Part shown: positions 56,651 to 59,219 of the stretch, one piece after another
Layout: each line of letters begins with the position of its first letter
How positions within the stretch are numbered: position 1 is the stretch's first letter
Origin: Lyngbya aestuarii BL J
GTDB lineage: Bacteria; Cyanobacteriota; Cyanobacteriia; Cyanobacteriales; Microcoleaceae
Length of the DNA stretch: 59,219 bases
Direction: 5' to 3'
Assembly (NCBI RefSeq): GCF_000478195.2
Contig: NZ_AUZM01000040.1
Span: 1-59,219, forward strand
Program-made: the position numbers and the translations under genes
Notes under the pieces: model-generated
Database searches by the model: none
What the model saw: only the letters and a program-made list of their open reading frames with translations
Told to the model about the DNA's origin: nothing

Positions 56651-56675
56651 CTGACTAATGATGCTTAACTTTGCT

Positions 56676-56924
56676 CTACTGACTTAACTTTACTGGCACG
56701 GGCTGATTAACAGATTGCTCTGGCTCATCCTCAATAAAGGAGAGAGGCAAGGGATGGATTAGTCGGGGCGATTGCCAAACTCTTTCTGAGCCATCACCAA
56801 CAATCCAAAGGCGTCGTAACTTAAGTCTTTCAACATGGCCAATACCATTTTTTCTTAGTCTACCTGTTGACAAGATGTAATGACACGTATGTACAACCGT
56901 CAATACACTTGTCAATACAGTCAT
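56676..56924 (-). CDS. Hypothetical protein of accessory region
   Basis: 82 residues from the first ATG, unrecognised. The C-terminal two-thirds (RLRKNGIGHVERLKLRRLWIV, then a Pro-rich, acidic tail) has protein-like character, basic then acidic. The N-terminal 16 residues (MTVLTSVLTVVHT) are encoded by the repeat array itself, so the true start may be internal. A leftward terminator follows directly, which supports a real gene. It is divergent from the frameshift gene. Confidence 0.5.
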   Translation of the reverse strand: MTVLTSVLTVVHTCHYILSTGRLRKNGIGHVERLKLRRLWIVGDGSERVWQSPRLIHPLPLSFIEDEPEQSVNQPVPVKLSQ

Positions 56925-56970
56925 TACAGTCTAGACTGTGTATGTACAGATGTAATGACAGTGTAATGAC

Positions 56971-57243
56971 ATGGCTAAAAAGATGGTATCCTTTCGGTGT
57001 GAAACCGAGTTATTAGAGGCGTTTCAGACGTTTTGTGATGCTAATGAAACTAACCTAACTGAACAGTTGACCGGGTTCATGGAGAGTGTTGTCAATACAG
57101 GCGTACATACAGATGTCAAGACAGATGTACATACAAGCAATGACATCTGTAATGACAAGTATGTACAACCGTCAATACAGGAAATGATAGAGACACGGAT
57201 GGCTGAAATAGAGGCACGGCTTGAAAAAAAGCTGAATCCCTGA
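56971..57243 (+). CDS. Ribbon-helix-helix-like protein, short (zero-frame) product
   Basis: 90 residues. The N-terminus MAKKMVSFRCETELLEAF, then NETNLTEQLTGFMESVV, is a ribbon-helix-helix-like opening (a beta strand and two helices), as in CopG/Arc-like DNA-binding proteins. A threonine/valine/asparagine linker follows, coded by the repeat array, then a helical, coiled-coil-like segment (IETRMAEIEARLEKK) that ends at a TGA right after the slippery site. ATG at 56971. The zero-frame stop is placed inside the hairpin of the frameshift signal. Function unknown; DNA binding to its own repeats is inferred. Confidence 0.75.
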   Translation: MAKKMVSFRCETELLEAFQTFCDANETNLTEQLTGFMESVVNTGVHTDVKTDVHTSNDICNDKYVQPSIQEMIETRMAEIEARLEKKLNP

Positions 57244-57267
57244 GAGCAGAGATTGAGACTCTCAGGG
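57210..57267 (+). promoter_or_regulatory. Candidate programmed -1 ribosomal frameshift signal
   Basis: SD-like AGAGG (57210-57214), a 10-base gap, slippery heptamer A AAA AAG (57225-57231, in zero-frame register GAA AAA AAG), spacer CTGAAT (6 bases), then a perfect 9-bp hairpin, CCCTGAGAG (57238-57246) with CTCTCAGGG (57259-57267) and a 12-base loop. The elements and spacings match the E. coli dnaX signal. No T-run follows, so it is not a terminator. Confidence 0.75.
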
Positions 57268-57455
57268 AAGGTGTCAATACAGGTGTACATACAAGTAATG
57301 ACAGCAGTAATGACACGTATGTACAATGTAATGACAGGTGTAAACACCTAGAGAACTGGCTGGCTGAAACACTCCCCAAACTTAAACGGGAGAGGGGTTA
57401 CACGTCCAACTCAGCAGGGAAGTTGATCAGGTCAATTGAAAACTTGACCCCCTAA
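57231..57455 (+). CDS. C-terminal extension in the -1 frame of the RHH-like gene
   Basis: After a -1 slip at A AAA AAG the reading frame continues with AESLRAEIETLREGVNTGV and stays open for 74 residues to the TAA at 57453-57455. The full product would be 161 residues: RHH-like N-terminus, linker, a longer coiled coil, a second copy of the NTGVHTSNDSSNDTYVQ-type repeat, and a new basic C-terminus (NWLAETLPKLKRERGY, GKLIRSIENLTP). The same coiled-coil pattern continues across the shift, which shows the two frames were one gene. It could instead be a simple frameshift mutation. Confidence 0.65.
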   Translation, partial: AESLRAEIETLREGVNTGVHTSNDSSNDTYVQCNDRCKHLENWLAETLPKLKRERGYTSNSAGKLIRSIENLTP

Positions 57456-57489
57456 AAAATAAACCCCTAACTGCACAACGGTTAGGGGT
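57453..57489 (-). terminator. Leftward terminator of the second RHH-like gene
   Basis: A perfect 9-bp stem, ACCCCTAAC (57463-57471) with GTTAGGGGT (57481-57489), is followed on the minus strand by TTATTTTTT. It lies 77 bases downstream of the minus-strand gene ending at 57566. Confidence 0.8.
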
Positions 57490-57565
57490 AAAACATATCA
57501 GAATCTCTATGCACTGAGAAGCGATCAGATAGAACTCAACTTTAGGTTAACAGTTGCGATCACAA

Positions 57566-57787
57566 TTATTCCTCTGGGGATTCTTCATCTTTTTGTTGAG
57601 CCTCCTCTTTTTGGCGTTTCCGGATGAGAGATTTATAAACTTCAACCTTGTTAAGGTTTTCAATCTCTCGGTAAACACCATCTTTAATCCAGCCAGCACA
57701 CATTCCAGATGTGCTTCTGCCTGTCTGTCTTCCTATTAGTCCAATCAACTCCCCAATGTCGTCTGGAACCACTATGGTTATTTGCAT
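57566..57787 (-). CDS. Small ribbon-helix-helix-like protein
   Basis: 73 residues. MQITIVVPDDIGELIGLIGRQ is a beta strand followed by a helix, then TGRSTSGMCAGWIKDGVYREI forms the second helix of an RHH-like fold, and the C-terminus is a charged helix (KRQKEEAQQKDEESPEE). It resembles small plasmid- and element-borne regulators or antitoxins, but no toxin gene is visible next to it. ATG at 57787. It has its own terminator on the minus strand. It is divergent from the gene at 57940. Confidence 0.75.
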   Translation of the reverse strand: MQITIVVPDDIGELIGLIGRQTGRSTSGMCAGWIKDGVYREIENLNKVEVYKSLIRKRQKEEAQQKDEESPEE

Positions 57788-57939
57788 CTGTAGTTCATAT
57801 AGCTTCTATTTAACTTTAATACACTTGCAATTGGAGAGACAATGTATTATCATTCGTAATTACCGGACGTCCAGGGACTGTTGACGCAGTAACCCCTAGA
57901 CTCCCTCAACAACTGAACCGTTCTCAGGATGAGGTAACT

Positions 57940-58632
57940 ATGACTTTATCAGAATTGAAAGCTCAAGCTCAAGCGCTTGGGCTATCTAAATATTTCATCT
58001 CCCAACATGGAGACTTGCGTAAGAAGTCAACATGGCAAGCAGCCGTTAACGCTTGTGAAGTTTCCGAGTCATTGGAAGAACAGGAAACTGAGGAAACCGT
58101 CTCAGACGACCTGTTTGAGCCGTTGGTTGAACCGGAAATTATCAACATCACCCCAGAGTCTCACCCGGAAACTTGGGAACTGTTACAACCGCCAATCGAA
58201 CCCGGCAAGCTTATCAACAAGTCTGTTGACGGTGACTACTGGGTAGTGATTGGTGATTGGGTCAAACTGGATGAAGCCCACACCTGCCAGGTAACTCACG
58301 TTTTAGCTGAAAACGATGTTGAGATTCAGATTGAGGAAAGCGGGAAAATCCTCAACGTTACACCTGACAGAATCCGACACCTGACAGAAGCCGAACTGGA
58401 TGAGGTAGAAGCACCGGAATTTATGATCGCAACTCAACCGGAAACCCCTACAACCTATCAGGTCATAACGGATAACCCAGAAATCCCCTCACGAGTCTTC
58501 ACCCCCAAATCATTCCTTCACTACAAAAAACCTGAAGAAAGCCTGCATAAACGCACGCCCCCAAAGCTTCCATTGCAGGACTTTTTCGCTGCATTATTTT
58601 CGCCACCGAATCACTATCAAACCAGTCAATAG
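57940..58632 (+). CDS. Hypothetical protein of accessory region with SAP-like N-terminus
   Basis: 230 residues, not recognised as a named family. The N-terminus (MTLSELKAQAQALGLSKYF, then WQAAVNA) has the two-helix pattern of an SAP-like DNA-binding unit. A very acidic linker follows. The middle (about 97-150; YWVVIGDWVKLDEAHTCQVTHVL) is a small beta-barrel-like domain, and the C-terminus is Pro/Lys-rich. ATG at 57940 with a strong AGGATGAGG upstream. It is followed in the -1 frame by a membrane-segment ORF (58566-58778). Likely an element-borne DNA-associated protein, which is inference. Confidence 0.72.
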   Translation: MTLSELKAQAQALGLSKYFISQHGDLRKKSTWQAAVNACEVSESLEEQETEETVSDDLFEPLVEPEIINITPESHPETWELLQPPIEPGKLINKSVDGDYWVVIGDWVKLDEAHTCQVTHVLAENDVEIQIEESGKILNVTPDRIRHLTEAELDEVEAPEFMIATQPETPTTYQVITDNPEIPSRVFTPKSFLHYKKPEESLHKRTPPKLPLQDFFAALFSPPNHYQTSQ

Positions 58633-58778
58633 CGTTAAACAAAACACCCAGATTTGGACTGAGATTTCTCATCAATCTGCTAATACTGGGATTGTTCTGC
58701 GCTGGTTATATTGCGGGTATTGCCTTCACACCCGTAGAAATTCAGATACTTAGATTGGAATTTTCGGAGCGAAAATGA
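58566..58778 (+). CDS. Membrane-segment ORF without a usual start codon
   Basis: An open frame of 70 codons with one clear transmembrane segment (FLINLLILGLFCAGYIAGIAF, about 31 residues before the end) and a charged tail (RLEFSERK). It overlaps the end of the gene at 57940 in the -1 frame and has no ATG, GTG or TTG before the membrane segment. It overlaps the next gene by ATGA (58775-58778). A C CCA AAG heptamer at 58560-58566 could feed it by frameshifting. The start shown is that frameshift point; an unusual start codon such as ATT is the other possibility. Confidence 0.45.
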   Translation, partial: ASIAGLFRCIIFATESLSNQSIALNKTPRFGLRFLINLLILGLFCAGYIAGIAFTPVEIQILRLEFSERK

Positions 58779-58951
58779 ACGAACAGCAATTAGTTGATCA
58801 ACTGTTGACTCAACCTTCAGACTTTCTGAGTGAGTTTTTCTTTTCAATCGTAGAGGAAACAGTCTCTCAAGACCCGTTAGTGCAAGCCGTTCAGCAGCTT
58901 GACCTCAACGCACAGATTCGGATTATTTCGGCAATCAACAACAGTTTCTAG
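58775..58951 (+). CDS. Small hypothetical protein
   Basis: 58 residues, unrecognised. Acidic and helical (QQLVDQLLTQPSDFLSEFFF, then VEETVSQDPLVQAVQQLDL). ATG at 58775 overlaps the preceding frame's TGA as ATGA, indicating translational coupling, and GGAG lies 5 bases upstream. Too short to assign a fold. Confidence 0.72.
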   Translation: MNEQQLVDQLLTQPSDFLSEFFFSIVEETVSQDPLVQAVQQLDLNAQIRIISAINNSF

Positions 58952-59030
58952 TCAATTAAATCAGTGGGATTGGGCGGTTTTGTGGGTAGGTGTAACCCTC
59001 ATCAATTGTCAAATTATCAAGGTAAAAACA

Positions 59031-59219
59031 ATGTCATTATTGAACGCTTTAGGGTTTGTCGCAGAGTCCAGACTTGCACCCGTTGATGGTTCACATAACC
59101 TCGACCATGACCGGATTCATGGAGCCAGTAACGCACAGGCAATCACACCGGATAACGTACCCGATGAAGCTTGGGATACCATTCGTCCCTTCCCGGTTTG
59201 GGCAGGTCAACATTTGATG
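59031..59219 (+). CDS. Hypothetical protein, start only
   Basis: 63 residues before the window ends. ATG at 59031 with AAGG about 8 bases upstream. MSLLNALGFVAESRLAPVDG, then HNLDHDRIHGASN, is not a recognised family; the His/Asp-rich segment HNLDHDRIH could bind metal, but this is speculative. Last gene of the visible accessory region, same direction as the two before. Confidence 0.65.
   Translation, partial: MSLLNALGFVAESRLAPVDGSHNLDHDRIHGASNAQAITPDNVPDEAWDTIRPFPVWAGQHLM

Larger units (their letters stand above)
56316..56675. other. Gene-free start of the accessory region
   Basis: About 360 bases with no gene. It holds the tRNA terminator built on 11-bp repeats, the long inverted/direct repeat at 56469-56614, and a leftward terminator at 56626-56650, each listed separately. 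No att duplicate of the tRNA end is seen. Confidence 0.7.
56876..57340. repeat. Dispersed short-word repeat array (iteron/operator-like)
   Basis: Three words recur many times: GTAATGACA (near 56877, 56941, 56952, 57151, 57295, 57307, 57328), GTATGTACA or its inverse TGTACATAC (near 56887, 56939, 57102, 57128, 57159, 57282, 57317), and GTCAATACA (near 56899, 56911, 57090, 57170, 57273). They continue unbroken from the upstream spacer into the coding sequence of the gene at 56971, where they translate as NTGVHT- and SNDxxNDxYVQ-type peptide repeats. Both strands carry them. Confidence 0.8.

Noticed and set aside
57238-57267. Hairpin read as a rho-independent terminator
   Set aside because: No T-run follows on either strand, and the frame continues through it in the -1 register.
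57024-57379. Minus-strand frames opposite the frameshift gene
   Set aside because: They are mirror translations of the repeat array, rich in Val/Thr/Ser/Cys, and have no independent signals.

Overview
The window is chromosomal DNA of a cyanobacterium, most likely a filamentous Oscillatoriales-type organism (the order is inference). The evidence is petG and a CytM-like cytochrome c, the trxA-Yfr1-guaB3 block, a Ycf21-type chorismate lyase, the photosystem II S4 protein, the cyanobacterial families DUF1816, DUF1815, DUF2839 and KGK, and frequent HIP1 octamers (GCGATCGC). Genes lie on both strands with short spacers.

Region by region. 1-8.4 kb: 3' end of a TrmH-type RNA methyltransferase, DUF1816, a hydrolase/beta-lactamase-like pair, rnpB, rnc with a Gfo/Idh/MocA oxidoreductase, a DEAH-type helicase, and aroK overlapping a Nudix gene. 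8.5-16 kb: a large PAS/GGDEF/EAL c-di-GMP protein, scpA, a UvrD-like helicase, a Uma2 nuclease. 16.6-21.8 kb: chorismate lyase, prmA and serA, a glycine-rich membrane protein, the PSII S4 protein. 22-27 kb: two KGK proteins, a two-domain retropepsin, an epoxide-hydrolase-like enzyme, DUF1815 and DUF2839. 27-37.4 kb: nagA/purE (divergent), amt behind an NtcA-type site, an SGNH hydrolase, a LOG-family protein, trxA, the small RNA Yfr1, guaB3, and an AtzE/AtzG-type pair. 37.8-47.7 kb: a P-loop protein, a third KGK protein, a cell-wall amidase, an Mrr-type nuclease, a glycosyltransferase, a HEAT-repeat protein, a NERD-helicase-pentapeptide gene broken by one in-frame TGA, and a phosphoribosyltransferase. 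47.8-56.2 kb: a giant alpha-2-macroglobulin-like lipoprotein, hisH, rsmD, petG and a CytM-like gene.

At 56,244 lies tRNA-Thr(TGT). Everything to its right is accessory in character: small unrecognised genes, two short putative ribbon-helix-helix proteins, inverted and direct repeats, and an array of short repeated words. This looks like the tRNA-proximal end of an integrated element, but no integrase or second att site is visible.

The most striking observation is in this element. A small putative DNA-binding gene at 56,971 carries what looks like a complete dnaX-type programmed -1 frameshift signal: an SD-like AGAGG, a 10-nt gap, the slippery heptamer A AAA AAG, a 6-nt spacer and a perfect 9-bp hairpin holding the zero-frame stop. 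The signal would join an 87-codon N-terminal part to a 74-residue extension. The same gene and its upstream region are built from repeated words that could be operator or iteron sites. A second, weaker candidate of the same kind (C CCA AAG) lies at 58,560, before a membrane-segment ORF with no usual start codon.
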